Source: Epiperipatus broadwayi
Lineage: Eukaryota; Onychophora; Udeonychophora; Euonychophora; Peripatidae
Assembly: GCA_028023455.1 (NCBI GenBank)
Contig: JAQFVV010000459.1
Span: 126,001-190,000, forward strand
Length of the DNA stretch: 64,000 nucleotides
Direction of reading: 5' to 3'
Shown: positions 12,513 through 30,283 of the stretch, one piece after another
How the letters are laid out: each line of letters begins with the position of its first letter
Position numbering within the stretch: position 1 is the first letter of the stretch
The notes under the pieces: model-generated
Seen by the model: only the letters and a program-made list of their open reading frames with translations
Databases searched by the model: none
Told to the model about the DNA's origin: nothing
Translations under genes and position numbers: made by a program

Positions 12513-13123
12513 ATTATAAATTTTATTAAACGCCCATTATTATATTAAGTAATAATTTACTAAGGCTGTAACCTTAGAAATAAGCGTCTGAAAAATACGA
12601 AGGTAGGGACCTCTATAGGTCTTAAAAACACAAGCTTACGCTATGAAGAAAAGAGAGAATCCTTCTTTACTTCAACCTACTTTTATATATAAATAGGTGA
12701 AGCTGAAGTGTTTTGATCTACCTTCGTATTTTTCAGACGCTTATTTCTAAGGTTACAGCCTTAGTAAATTATTACTTAATATAATAATGGGCGTTTAATA
12801 AAATTTATAATTACAACTTTAAATTATCGTAACAGATTTCTTACTATAAGATCTTTCCATTGACTCGTAGTAAATCGTAAGATTTCGCGAGTATTAATGT
12901 ATTATAAGAATTGTGGACTTAATTAGTGAAGTATTGAATAGCTTCACACTCTTAGATCAAAACACTTCAGCTTCACCTATTTATATATAAAAGTAGGTTG
13001 AAGTAAAGAAGGATTCTCTCTTTTCTTCATAGCGTAAGCTTGTGTTTTTAAGACCTATAGAGGTCCCTACCTTCGTATTTTTCAGACGCTTATTTCTAAG
13101 GTTACAGCCTTAGTAAATTATTT
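12513..13123. mobile_element. Composite foldback (inverted-repeat) element
   Basis: Block A (12513-12604, containing CTAAGGCTGTAACCTTAG) recurs inverted at 12720-12811. Block B (12605-12719) recurs inverted at 12954-13070. A short inverted A piece (13070-13123) closes the structure, giving A-B-A'-C-B'-A''. The outer ends, AATTTACTAAGGCTGTAACC and its complement, look like terminal inverted repeats. The inverted A' copy also carries ~38 bp that lie outside the terminal repeat on the left, so the array was rearranged after or during insertion. There is no coding capacity. A DNA-transposon MITE or foldback element is the likely origin. Confidence 0.7.
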
Positions 13124-14485
13124 CTTTTATTATGGTAGTGTGCTTAGATAGTCATCAAATGAGCGAATTATTTCTTTTCTCTTTTATTAGTATGCCATCA
13201 TATTAGTGCAGATAAATTGTATAACTGACCCCTTATTAAATGTCATGTAAATAAAATCGCTTGTTTGAGGGCAACTTTATTTCATATTTTAGTAATCTTT
13301 TAAATAATTATGTCTTTCACGAAATGTATATTTCTCATTCTTTTTTATATAATGTGAGGATATGCATGAAATTAATAAGTGAACTATATAATATAGAGAA
13401 ATGCATAATTATGTGTAATCTTATGAATCCCTGTTTAATCATGCATTCCTACTCCATTTTTCTTATTTAAAATAACTTATTTTATTGTATTTATAACGTA
13501 ATTTGTGAACTGTAAAAGTTGAGATTGAGAATGTGTGGACTCTCTTAAAATTATTTAGGAATTAGTTAAGCATCTTTGCTTAATTAGAATCCCCCTTTTG
13601 TATATTCATTCATGCTGTATATTATATGTTACCAATGTAGGTGTACTGGTTGTTTTGAGGCCTGCTTTGTTTTTCTCTAGGGAATTAGGGCTCAGGCAAT
13701 TCTCTCTCTTTGCATTTTCCAGATAGTGTATGCACTAGAAAGCCATACCTGGGAATTTTATGCCTAAGTAACTCAGTCACAGAGTTTCATAGTATGATGC
13801 CAGATTCAGACTGATTGTTATGAAACCTTCCACGGGATCCATGCCATCCTGCCTGCTTGATTTTATTTTACAAAGCAACATGGTTTTAACATACTGCACT
13901 CCATTCTGTACATTAAACCTCCACTGGTACTACCAATTTCTTTTAATATTAAATGTTAGTATTGCCTTAAATTGCCCGTGTCTTAATCACTTCCATGCCT
14001 CTAGCTCAATGAGCTTTCATTGTACTATTCTTGAATTCAATGTAAGTTCTTTTATCCCATATTAAATTTATAAATTGATTTAAGAAAACACTTATTATAT
14101 TCATTGTAGCCCTCATATATCTTGAAATCAACCTTTCTTTATGTAACTATACTTGTGCTTAAGTACATTATTATAATATATTGAATTAACCTGAGGTATA
14201 GAGGGTATAAATAAATTAATAAGCTATTAATGTAAATCTAAATGGCACTTCATTAAATTTATTTCAAATCTATATTTTAATGAGTTAACAGCATGGTCTG
14301 GCTTATACAGACAATGACATCTTTATAATGTTCCATTAATAAACAGTATTTAAATTGTAATCATTTTGATATTACTTATTTATTTTCTGTGATCCACACC
14401 ATTACCTCAGTCTATATCACATTATATATAAATATATTGTATTATCCATAGTCATTAGTTATTGAACCTAATGATGTATTTTAAT
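13124..14485. other. Nothing recognised
   Basis: AT-rich sequence. Short ORFs at 13261-13470 and 13820-14065 have no recognisable motif and look like chance. Confidence 0.5.
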
Positions 14486-14531
14486 ATAGTCTCTTGCTTC
14501 TCTCTGACCACCGGCAGTGGCAAGAGACTAT
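14486..14531. repeat. 12-bp perfect inverted repeat
   Basis: ATAGTCTCTTGC and its exact complement GCAAGAGACTAT are separated by 22 bases that include CCACCGGCAGTG. It could be the hairpin end of a small element next to the tRNA-like stretch that follows. Confidence 0.6.
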
Positions 14532-14554
14532 GATATTAGTAGCATTAGATGTGT

Positions 14555-14690
14555 TATCTCATAGGTGGTGCTGTGGAGTAGAGACTTTAGATTCAAAGTT
14601 GGGATTTTTGGAAAGCATTACCTCCTAGAGTGTTGAGTTTTGTGTCTGGGGTTTGAATTCTGCAGTGTATTAACTAGATACACAATTCTG
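14555..14690 (+). mobile_element. Possible tRNA-derived SINE fragment
   Basis: GGTGCTGTGGAGTAGAGAC resembles a diverged Pol III A box, and CTGGGGTTTGAATTCTG, about 75 bases downstream, resembles a B box. The spacing is longer than in a tRNA. No target-site duplication was identified. Confidence 0.3.
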
Positions 14691-17600
14691 ATTGTTACAA
14701 TATATATTGTTAAAAGGAGGTTTCCTTGACAGCAATTTGAAGTTCTTAAATATTGTAATATTGGGATTGTCTGAGTTTTTACTGGCTTTTAATGATATAT
14801 ATTGTAACTTATTAAAATGACAGCAAATCAATATATAATATCAAGCAGGGGGGGGGGATGAGTGTTATGAACCATTATGCCTTACTATACATTTTTTATA
14901 AGTACTATAAATTTTTTATAAGTTTTTCCTTATATGTATATGGTCTATCTGGGCACCACTAGGCTATCTAAGCCTAAATAAAGTTACATTATAAACTTAC
15001 TTATAGATGTACCTGGTTTTGGTACATTATTTATAACAGGATATAGGATTTTGTATTTTAGAACCATATGACATTTACACTAACATTAAGGAAAACAAAA
15101 CATTCTTAGTATTCTTTCATTGTGGAAATAAATTATCAAACAAAGTTATAAGATTTTAATATCATAAGTGCATATTTAATACTCTCATAAATCCTAATGC
15201 TCATATTAAATTCTATTGGGGACAATTGACTAAAACTTGAGTGACATTTGATGATTTTTGATGGTAGTCATTATCTCTAATGATGGCTCACAAATATTAA
15301 ACAAATACAGTGAAACCATTTTTCATATGGCCATTAAACACATTTATTTAGATATTGATTAATAAAATGAGGATGATGATAATAATAATACTTTCAGCCA
15401 CAGCTTTGGAGCCAACTCACAATATAAATTTATCTTTTATCAACCTATAATTATTTATCTAAAATATCATTATATTTAAATTATGACTTAATGATTGACA
15501 TTCATTAGTGATGACGACGGTCATAACTAACCTCACAAGGCAATGATTAACTCTTAAAAAATATATATGCTCTTTTAATAAAAACAAATTTACATTTATT
15601 ACTGATTAATCATTAATAATACAGATAAAAAATTTACATAATGATAAATTGTTTATATTTAAATAATAATATTAATAATACCAAAGATCTTCCACCTTTC
15701 CCTTAATAAAATGTAAACTCCATGTTCATATTATATAGTGTGATAGTGGATAAATAAAATTCTTATATCCTAAAAAACAATTTATTTTAAAAAATAAACA
15801 CTCTATGCACACACATACTTGCCTAGCCTGTTGCATATAACATATATTTTTATATTGATAAAAATAAACATAATATTAATTGAGAAATGAAGAGAAAAAA
15901 AGGTTAGTTACATCATAGAGATAAGAACATATAGAGAAATCAGCTTCAAATTACCTATCTCTATTTTCATCAATCTAGGTCATTAATTACTTTTAAAAAT
16001 CCATATCTCTTAATGCTAAATTTTTACCAATTTTTAACATTCATGCTCAACAAATAAACATAATTATATTATTAGGTGTGTGGGTATATGTGTCAATTTC
16101 CATTATGAGTAAAAAAAAACTATTAAACCCCTTTTACATACAATATAATATAAATCAGCATATTTCATAATATTTGAATCAATACACAATACACATTTTA
16201 TAAAAATAAAATACACACATAAATGGTTACATGTAATGATCTAAGAATACATAATACATTAATAGTGCAGTATCTATTATTAGTGAAAATCTTCTCTAAT
16301 TGATTTTAACTCTAAGATTCAAAGATTTAAAGAGAGAGATAAATAGATTTATTATTAAAAAGATTTGTTAATAGTGATTGATAAAAAATATAATTAAAAT
16401 TCATATTACCAGTTCATTTACTTTCGAGACACAGACAGTTTCAAAGATGCCAATGATTTTAAGGTCAGTTTGTTGATTTTTAGAATTTGAAATCAGCCAC
16501 ACACCAATATGTAACATACATAGATTTACCAATTGTAGTTGTTTACTGGAACAGTCCTTTTTGGCTTGGGTTTGCAATTCTTTTTACTGCAATGATGATA
16601 ATGAAATAACTTGCTTCTATAGGAACCATTTTATCATTGGGATGGTTTCTTCATTTCTTTTTGGTATAATTACTTTTGATAGACAGATGGATATTTCAAC
16701 TTTCCATATTGAACCAGATGCTATATCCAATTCAAAAGTCTCAGTACAAAAATAATACTAATTTGGTTTTAATAAATTTTAAAAAGAAAACTATTTAAAC
16801 ATTGTTTATAAGAATACGTATATTAATGCACATATGCAGTTACATTTAAAATAGGTCATTTTTACTTTTTAATAAATTTTAATTCTAAAATAGTTTCTTT
16901 TGTCACTTGTTTTTTTTATATAATTTAAGAAAGTAATTAAAGGCAAGCAAACTTTTAATCTTTAAAAAAAATTCTAAATTTAAAAAAAAAGTTAATCCTT
17001 TCTGAACAAAACATTTTGGTTTTGGAAAGTTTTTTTTTAAAATTGCATTCTTGTTTTGATTATAATCATTTCTATTTTTTTTAACTAAGCTGAGACTTAT
17101 TTTAAATATTTTTGAATTATTTATGAATAAGATTAACCCTGGGAAGAATCTTTAATTAGGATTAAGACTGAGATAAAGTTGCCCCATTGAAAAATCACTA
17201 ATTAATAAAAATGTTTAGGAAAGATAAGAGCTCTTACAAATAAACCTGGGATTGCAGACTGATTATTCTCCAGCTATTGCTGCTGATATTGCTTGTTAGT
17301 TTTTCTGCAACTTTTAGTACATCAATTTAGAGACTCATTTGAATTGCTGTGCTGATATAATTTTTTCAATGCCAAAAGTTATACACAAGGAAGAACTGCT
17401 TCAATAGTATTTTAGCCATATCATGCTTGGCCAACTTAAAGATGAGTTCTGGAGCCAAATTGTCCTGAAAAATCATGCCACAATAGCTCAAATCAGAACT
17501 AATCCCTAACATTGACTTCTGCCTTCTCAACAAAATGGAAATCTAAAGTCTTGAGCAGAGTTCCCCATGGAATAAACTATATATGCCATGCTGAAAGACA

Positions 17601-19726
17601 TCTTTAGTTTTAAATTTATACATCAAGATAACCTGTTTCTATTATTCTTTCCAGGATTGTAAAAATGTCAGTTTAATCTTAAAAGTAACCAATTTTTATT
17701 ATAATGGTTGTTTTTTTTAAATTGAAAATATCTTGAGTGGGTATTATGAGTATTATCATTGTATTTATACTATGCATTGGAATCTTAGTTTTAAGATTCC
17801 AAGTTTGTTTTCTATTTTAGTTATCAGAGAGTGTATTGTAGATTATATTCATATTCTTAATATGTCTTCCTTTATTTTATTAACTAGTGCTAAATGCTTT
17901 AGCAGCCTTTTGTAAATTCAATTTGCTTACCTGTCCCTATTTTACATTTTAGTTTGCATTTTTTGCAAACTGCAAATCTTTTGGCTGGCAGTTTATCATG
18001 CTTGTTATTCTAGTTTTTCTGTAGTTGAAGATTTTGTTTCTTCTTTTCTAGATTATATAAGACTGTAATCATTCTTCAAGTTTTCTTGCCTTGTATGTAA
18101 AATCCATCATGAATTGCCTTAAATATGGTACATCATGAACTGTCTTACTGGCCATATGATGTTATTGAACTCGATGCATTATTCCAAGCCAAGAAATGCT
18201 TACTGGTGCTGTTTTGCTGTTTTTCTACAAGATGGTATTGTTTTGTTTTGATCTCTGCATTGGAAAGCTGGAATTAATTTTTATAAATCACTAGCAGGAA
18301 GATACTATTAATCTCCATTTAAATTGTAGGTGAGAGAACATATTTTTCTGCTAAGATATTTATTGTTTTAATATTTTCAAAACTCATATACACTCTCTGA
18401 TGAATATGCTTATAAAAATTTAGGCCACACTTTAGTACTTTGTTTGCTAGATTTATTTGCATTTTCAATTTTTTGCTTCAAAGTTATTTGTCAGAGCATG
18501 TACTAAGAATTTAGTTTGTAAAGTTATTTGTAATTTTAATTATTTCACTTTCTTAATAAATGCTTGGGCAGACATAACTAGTTTTCTAATTACTTATCTG
18601 TCTCTTATTGAGACTTTTAATTATTATATTCAGCTTAGTTGTGGCCCGGTGTTGGGTTGAAGTGATTTACTAGTATTATATGTCTGTTTTACATAAATCA
18701 GAGATTTAATGTTTTATCAATTTTAAATCATTTATGCTGGAGTATTTTCTAAGTTTTCTATTTCTTTAAATTTGATATTTAAGTTTTCTCCCATTCTATA
18801 ATTCATACTCCATCATATTCATTTACCATTTTTGTGTTCTTGCATTGTAATCAACCATGGCAATCTTAAACATGATTGGCCATTACAGCAGTTCTGCAGA
18901 CAATATGATGTCATTAATCAAAGCTAGTTGATTGCTCACCCATGCTGGTTTTGTTGATTCCTACAAAATACATTCATTTACTTTTCATTTTAGAACTTTT
19001 GAATAAGGAAACCAGAGTTGCTTAGGTGAATTGTCAGCTGAAGAAAAATCCTTCCTTCTTTTTTAATTCTTTGTTTGAAAATTATTGTCTGGAAGAGCAT
19101 TGATGTTTAGTTTTTGTCAGTACACACCTGATAGAAACCATGTTTATTGTATATAAATCTCTGTGAATGAAAATTCTATATTACATTTAATTAAACTTTA
19201 AAATTATTTAAACTTAATTTTGCTGATGTTTGTCTTGTTTTTATTTCTCAATTGTCTAAACAATATTTAAGATTTCTTGCTTTCTCCCTATCTAGTCAGT
19301 GCAAACTTTTATGACCATCCACTTTTGATCACAGTAAACAAATTTTCCAGATGCACAGTGATCAGGTGGTACCCTTCGTGATTAGGAGTAAATTGAGTGA
19401 TTGTTACAATATATTTTAGCATTTTGCTTTGCTATGATTCAGAAAATGGCATGGTTTCACAAATTTCAGCATTTTAATTTGTAATTGTCAGCATAGGTGA
19501 GGCAATAAGTTTCTACTTTCATATTTGAAAATCAGTTATAAGATGTTTAAATATTTTGGATTTAAACTCTTCTGATGAGAATAGGTTTCCTGGATGGGCC
19601 ACTGGAACCCAAACAAAATATTTTTAACTTGCCATCAGGTTTTACAAACTTTTAAATATATAAAAAAATAATGCTTGTTTCTGACAAGCAATCAAGTTTA
19701 TTCTCCTGTGCCATTCTTATTGTCAA
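14691..19726. other. Nothing recognised; low-complexity AT-rich DNA
   Basis: No coding motifs, RNA genes or repeat partners recognised in about 5 kb. There is a 10-base G run at ~14850. Short ORFs at 16561-16755, 17733-17915 and 18457-18660 are not supported by any motif. Confidence 0.5.
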
Positions 19727-19793
19727 ACTATATATATATATATATATATATACATATATAGACATAGCATATATATATATATATATATATATG
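19727..19793. repeat. Interrupted (AT)n tract
   Basis: Two pure AT runs separated by CATATATAGACATAGC. The flanking AGACATAGC and GCTCTGTCT make the whole tract an imperfect palindrome. Confidence 0.8.
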
Positions 19794-21162
19794 CTCTGTC
19801 TAATAATATCACACATATTTTTGTTACTAAAAACACCTGGTCAGTTATAACTGCATTCCATTAGTGATCTGAGTTAAATCTTTTCTGTCAATTGACAATT
19901 TTTTTAAAATTTATCACTTAGTAAGAAATACAAAAATGGCCTAGATCCTGTCATCTCAATAGCTGACTAATTAATGATTCTTTGTCTTTATGATTTGAAG
20001 AATATCAAAAGAAAATATTAGCCTTCATAGCTTTCCAGGTTTATATTATTATAATAACTTGCATTTAAAAAAAAAGAATATTATTTTACTTCATCTAAAT
20101 CTAGGATTTGTGAATTAGTAACTGAATGTTATCTGACAAAATCAAAAGGTAAAATGTTATTTGCATTTATGTAAATACAATCTATTAATTTTTATTGTTT
20201 ATCATATTAAAATCCAAGAAATATTTTATTTGATATATATAAAACCAACTTAAAATTTGGAACATACAAGTTATAGACCTTAAAAAATACAATATTTATA
20301 AATTAAGCATGTGTGTGTGTATAATATATAAGGAAATGTCTTACTGTTTAAACATTTAATTTCAGAAAAATATTTGAAACGGCTTAAAAATTCATAACAA
20401 ATTAGTCTCAATAAATAAACTGAACAGGATATTGATATGCAGATATTTAATATATAACTTTTCCAAGAAACTAACATAAGTGGCTATAAGAAAAAAAACC
20501 TTCCCAGTGAAACAAAACTAAACATACATTAGAAACATCAAGTTATTATCATTTTTCAATTACCACTGTAAAAAAAACTTTTTGCCACTGTTATAAATTA
20601 AAAATTAATTTGATGTTTGGAAATATAATTTATGATAGAAAAGTGGTCACAGAGCCTAAGATATTTTATTATTTACCTAATGTCTATCCTACAAGAAAAA
20701 TGTATTCTGAATTGATAATCCAGCTACTCACAAATAAGCTGTAGAAGAAATTGTAATTGAGCAAAAATATTAATATAAAGTGATGCTGTAAAGAAAATTA
20801 ATTTTGTAAAGAATGAATTTTAAAAAGCAATTGATATAAAAATAAAATGGTGGAAATATTAACACATTAGAATGACTGTCTTGGTAAAGAAATCATTATT
20901 TTAAACAGTGTCAAAAACCTGCTTTTCAAAAATAAACTATACATAATAAAAATTAAAGAATGTTAAAATATTAAAGAAATACCAGAATAATGCTATTAAG
21001 TACTAAAACTGCTAAAAGTTTAGTTTAAATTGTATTTTATAAATACCTTTAATAAATAGAGTGAACTACAATATTTGAATATGTTAATATCTGGTAGATA
21101 ATTGAAGAATTAATTTGATAATATAACTTTTCTTCATGAACATTTTTTTTGTTTCAAAAGTT
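19794..21162. other. Nothing recognised
   Basis: AT-rich DNA with scattered short ORFs only. Confidence 0.5.
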
Positions 21163-24439
<3,277 letters not shown>

Positions 24440-24790
24440 ACCAAATCTTAAGGAAGCTTTTCGTTTTCCAAACTTACAAAGCACAGGAAATAGACAAGAC
24501 TGCAGTATTAATCATAAAATACTATTATCTACTACATCAATGATTTTTTCAAGAATTTTGTTGATGAGGATTTACTCAAATTATAGATAAAGAGTTACCA
24601 GAGACTCATTGTGGTTTTACAGATTAAAAAGCATTATAGACATGGTTTTGATGCATGGAAAATGAAAAAAAGTGTATGAAACAAAAGAGTAAAGTAATAA
24701 ATTGTTGTTACTGATTTATGCAAAGCAATTGGTTCAGTTAATAGAACAAATCTATGACATTGCTTGAAATAATTTGTTATTCACGACAGT
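24440..24790 (+). pseudogene. Decayed non-LTR reverse transcriptase fragment
   Basis: From 24450 one frame reads a 40-codon stretch ending in MIFSRILLMRIYSNYR, matching the 'GKILARILLNRL' block that follows the finger region in many LINE reverse transcriptases. A frame shift leads to LPETHCGF at ~24594, equivalent to 'LPESQCGFR'. A later frame at 24701-24769 gives VVTDLCKAIGSVNRTNL, equivalent to the motif-A block 'DLTKAFDTVNR..LW'. Order and spacing fit a single RT core. Frameshifts and at least four stops separate the blocks, and the motif-A Phe-Asp pair has become Ile-Gly. The remainder (motifs B-E, endonuclease) is not visible. Probably a Jockey/CR1-like or telomere-associated clade; the family is uncertain but the RT identity is fairly secure. 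Confidence 0.7.
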
Positions 24791-26353
<1,563 letters not shown>

Positions 26354-26584
26354 ATCTATTACAAGATGTATTTGTAGATGTTTACTATTTTAATTCCGAG
26401 AGAATGTTTCTTTTTGATTTAATGATAATTAAATGTTAAGACATATAAACATTTTTTTCAAAAACTTCAATTTTTTTTTAAAGTCTTAAATTATAAAGAC
26501 ACACATATTATGCTGATAAAAATAAATTTTAAAAGAAATAGTGAGATATAAACATAAGTATTATTAGTCATTATTAAATATAAG

Positions 26585-26672
26585 TAAACGTAAAGAATAT
26601 ATGCATTGCTAAATTTACAATTTTTTTATGTATAAAGAATATATGCATTGCTAACTACAATTTACTTCTGAC
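26585..26672. repeat. Tandem duplication of a ~45-bp unit
   Basis: AAAGAATATATGCATTGCTAA occurs twice in direct orientation, each followed by a similar TTACAATTT stretch. Non-coding. Confidence 0.75.
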
Positions 26673-26916
26673 TTATTTATTTGATTAATCCTAATAGAAT
26701 ATATATCTAGCGTGATGTTGAATGCTTATGTTTGAAATAAATATGGCATATGCCTTGTAATCTTAGAGAAATGGATAATGGAGTATATCTTGGTCACAGA
26801 AATGTTGCTGATGCATATAATCTGATTTATTTTATATTTTACAAAGAAAATGAAGGCAAAATATTTTATTTTATATAAAACTATCTCAAAATAAATATAA
26901 TTATTAAAACTATTGT

Positions 26917-27194
26917 AGATATATCTTTCACAAGATCACCATCTATATACTAGCACATAATTGTTGTAAACAAAGACAAAACTCTCCATACAGTAGGGTT
27001 GCATTAGATCCTAAGATCTAGGTGCAATGCTCTCAGATCCAAGGTGCCTCACTGATGATGGCCACAAGCCATAAACTAGTCTGGGGATATTGGATGATTA
27101 GGCACTAGATAGGGATTTTATGCACAAGCCTTCTGGTATCCATTGATTACTCTGTTTGGCACAGGGTGGCACTACTGTATGGAGATATATCTTT
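26917..27194. mobile_element. Small non-autonomous element with terminal inverted repeats
   Basis: CTCCATACAGTAG at 26983 and its complement CTACTGTATGGAG at 27172-27184 frame about 200 bp of sequence much less AT-rich than its surroundings, with CCC/GGG-rich segments. A 12-bp direct repeat AGATATATCTTT lies at 26917-26928 and 27183-27194, overlapping the right terminus. The left repeat is ~54 bp outside the left inverted repeat, so it is either a target-site duplication of a slightly larger element or coincidence. A MITE is the simplest reading. Confidence 0.5.
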
Positions 27195-27508
27195 TCTCTA
27201 ATAATAATAAATTAAGTAGCCTGATAGAGGCAAAAATATTTTATAAAATAATGAAGAGATAATTACATCATGTGTAAGTTTATAAGAATTATTTTAATCA
27301 TTTATATTAATTTGAAATAATTATTAAAATTTCTGACAAAGTTTATAGGTGAGAAATATTTTAACAAATCAAAATTATATGTCGTTGATAATGAAAAATG
27401 TTCATTATAATAATTGAAGTCCATGGTCAACATAATTCATTATTATTTTCAGTTGTTATAAGTTATTGTCTGACAGGTAAGTGTGAATTTGAATAATATT
27501 ATATATAT
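27195..27508. other. AT-rich target region of the LTR element
   Basis: Nothing coding. It ends in ATATATAT directly before the left LTR. Confidence 0.5.
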
Positions 27509-29248
27509 TGTACCTATATTGATATAGGCACATATAATTTTATCTAAAATTATTATTAAAGTAATCTTTCATAAAAGAAAAACATAAAATTAAATGTTGA
27601 AGAGTTTATTGCAGTTTGTTTTAGAAAAAAAAAAGGAATTAAATAGTTTTCTAGCATTAATTTTTGAAATAAGTAAAAAAACTACAATTGATTAATCAAA
27701 AAGGGGGGATGGGGAGTCTTGGTTTGAGACATGAAACTAAAGATTTACAAAAGGAAATAGATGGTTTTTGTTAGTATTCGTAGAGGTATAGTTTGGGGGG
27801 TTAAAGCATGCAAATCTCTTTTCATTCAAGTTTAATTAAAGAAAAATAATGTTAAAACTAATATATGACCGTATATATGTGCGATTGTCAACAATAGAAT
27901 AAATGTTATTATAAATAAATGAAAGTTAAAAAAGATTATTATTAAAAAACACGGCAATGGTTATTAATTAAAATATAAAACAACATCTCTGCATGGCTAT
28001 TACTAATTAAGCAATCTTCCAAAACATGTTTATCAAAGGATTAATTGATAAGGAATTTGACAACAGATCTTTGCCGGAGATATCAGAAAGACAACAAGGC
28101 GCAGGTATAAATAGACCTTTTTTATCGGACAGTAATTAATTCCACAAATTAATTGAGTTGAGACAAGTCAGTTCACAAAGTTATTGAGAGAGTGCAGTTC
28201 AGAAATTAATTGAGTCAGTTAAGAAACAAAATGCAGTGCTGAGAATATTTTGGAATGCACATTCACCTCCAGCCCAGATGTCCGAGAAAACAGCAGATCT
28301 GCCCATGAAATAATGTCAGCTTAACATCTTAGAAAATCTCCATCAGTATCTATTTGTCTCCGATAGCAATAATCGTGAAAATCAGGAAACTCAGCAAGAA
28401 AACGTCCCAGCCAGCTGGTAAGCATTTATAATAGAAATATCCTAATTGAAAGCAGCCTCCAAAGAACAAAATTCTACGTCAACATTCAAAATCCTAGGTA
28501 AAACATTTGCTTATTTTCATTTATACTGTAATAGCCATTGCATTTCATTAATTCGTGCGAATCCTCCAAGAGTCTAATTATATGAACTCGATATCATACA
28601 TAAATGAACTATTGATATGTGTGTGATTAAATTTCAAATGCTATGTAGTCCTTTATTATCATTATTATGTGTGTGCATGAGTTAATATGGGCGTGATCCT
28701 TATATCAATATTATTAGTTAAATTAGATAAATACCAGTGTTTTGTTATGAAAGTAAACAAGAATATTTAAACTAGTTTAGAAATGTCAATTTAAAATATG
28801 CATGTGTTTTATTAGAATTATAAAATGTTTAAATTTAGAAAATAAATGTTAGTTAATAAATTATCTTTAAAATTAAAATTTATTTGTCGGTCAATTCTTT
28901 TTAACAAATTCTTTATCAAGTCTTTTAACCACTAATTAAGTGTAATCTATTAGTGATTACAAACAGCTGAGCAAGTCGTGGATTTAGGCGCTGAGTTAGT
29001 AGCCATTGCTTAAAATGCATTATTTATTCATTCTTGAATAGATAGCTGGTGCCCGTGTTTATACACAAACAAAAAAAAAGTGCTTTGAACTTGGTGTTGA
29101 ACTCAACAGTCGAGAAGAAGTTATGTCCTGGAAATGTAACGTTAGTTATATACTTTATAGCTATCGTTTGGGCATACATACTCTCCGAGTATGTTCTTCT
29201 CTGCCTAAGAGGCCAGTGTTCCGAATACACATATTCGAATACGGTTCA
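27509..29248 (+). repeat. 5' LTR of family-1 element (1,740 bp)
   Basis: Collinear with 31330-33065, with only scattered substitutions and one- or two-base indels. It opens with TGTACCTATATTGATATAGG, a short internal dyad, and closes with TACGGTTCA. A TATA box sits ~600 bp in, giving a U3 of about 0.6 kb and an unusually long R-U5 of about 1.1 kb. GTAAGC at 28420 could act as a splice donor. Dyads near the 3' end (CATACTctccGAGTATG) are kept in both copies. Confidence 0.9.
28106..28114 (+). promoter_or_regulatory. LTR TATA box
   Basis: TATAAATAG in a locally GC-richer context (GGCGCAGG upstream). The counterpart in the 3' LTR, near 31927, is identical. Transcription would start roughly 25-30 bases downstream, near ATCGGACAG. 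Confidence 0.6.
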
Positions 29249-29249
29249 A

Positions 29250-29270
29250 TGGCTAGACCCAACTTGGGGC
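29250..29270 (+). promoter_or_regulatory. Putative primer binding site
   Basis: TGGCTAGACCCAACTTGGGG starts one or two bases after the LTR end. It has the TGG start and a CCCAAnnTGGGG core reminiscent of the TGGCGCCCAACGTGGGG-type sites found after many LTRs. The primer tRNA is not determined. Confidence 0.55.
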
Positions 29271-29621
29271 TGAACCTAAGAAACAATAGTAACGAGGTAC
29301 TTTGTTTCTTGTTTGAAAAATTTGTTTTATACAAAAGTTAAATTACATATGTAAAAGTGTTTTAATTAAAAAAAAAAAAAAGAATTGACCAAAACTTTCT
29401 TTTTTTTTTCGAAATGAAAAGAGATTTTGACATTTATTCTATCAAATCAGAGTCAATTGGGTGTTATGGGTGGAGTTAAAGCATTAAAAGCGGGTAGTGA
29501 AAAGGACAAAAGGCTGGAGTTAACCTGAGTTTCTGTTTTAGTAAGAAAAATAAATAAATAAATCATATAGTAAATTTAGTCTAACGTAAGCACTAGTTTG
29601 AAATAAAATATTGTTTTAAAA

Positions 29622-30283
29622 ATGGAAAAAGAGAAAGAAATGTCTGAGTCACAGATGCTGAAATGATGATAAATATGATGGAAGAAATGCGTCAAGAATT
29701 CAGGCAAAGTCATCAAGAATTCATTGCGGGAATAAGAGAAATAAGATGTGAAATTAAAGGAATGAGGAGTGAAATAATAGAGAAAGTAGAGGAGAACCAA
29801 GAAGGCAGAGAGTTAGATTTAGTTAAAGAAAGTCAGGAAGTTGAGGTCATGAAAGATATAGAAATTGAGGTAGAACTAGATATTGTTGAAACAAAGAACA
29901 CTGAAATAGAAATTAAAGCAGAACAGGATAGTGCTAAGACAGGGGAAAATATAGATCAAGAAATAGAAGAAAAACATAAGTTCAAGGTAGTAGATAGTGT
30001 AGAAAAGTTTTGACAAAAATTTAAAAAGGTTAAAGTAAATGTTCGCATTCACTGTAGATGTAGATTTAAAACAAAGAGAAAGCGTAGAAAAAAATGTTCC
30101 CAGATTGAAGTAATTCGGAGTTTGTCTAGGTATAAAGGTTTTCTGAGTTACGAAGTCGAAAACAGAAAGGAAAGAGAAAGAGATAAAGTAATGAAATATA
30201 AAAACAGAACCGATAAGAGAGGAAAGTTAGTTTATATTATTGAATTTGTAGAAAGAAAGAAGGAACCACCTGACATAGTTTAG
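29622..30283 (+). pseudogene. gag-like coiled-coil/basic reading frame of family-1 element
   Basis: A likely start codon at 29622 opens MEKEKEMSES but runs into a stop. In another frame the region from 29663 is open to a TGA at 30011, and then again to a TAG at 30281, about 206 codons with a single stop. The first half is Met/Glu/Lys-rich with heptad-like spacing (EEMRQEF, EFIAGIREI, EIKGMRSEI), suggesting a coiled coil as in the N-terminal part of many Gag proteins. After the stop comes a basic cluster, HCRCRFKTKRKRRKKC, then a Lys/Arg/Glu-rich segment. No CCHC zinc knuckle and no protease motif are seen. Position just after the primer site supports Gag, but homology is not demonstrable by eye. 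Confidence 0.45.

Noticed and set aside
29040-29062. TGGTGCCCGTG (and TGGCGCCCGTGA at ~32867) as the primer binding site
   Set aside because: Both lie inside the LTRs ~200 bp before their ends; the site after the LTR end at 29250 fits better.
29024-29341. ORFs on both strands at the end of the family-1 LTR, repeated at 32799-33227
   Set aside because: Explained by LTR duplication; open on both strands and without motif.
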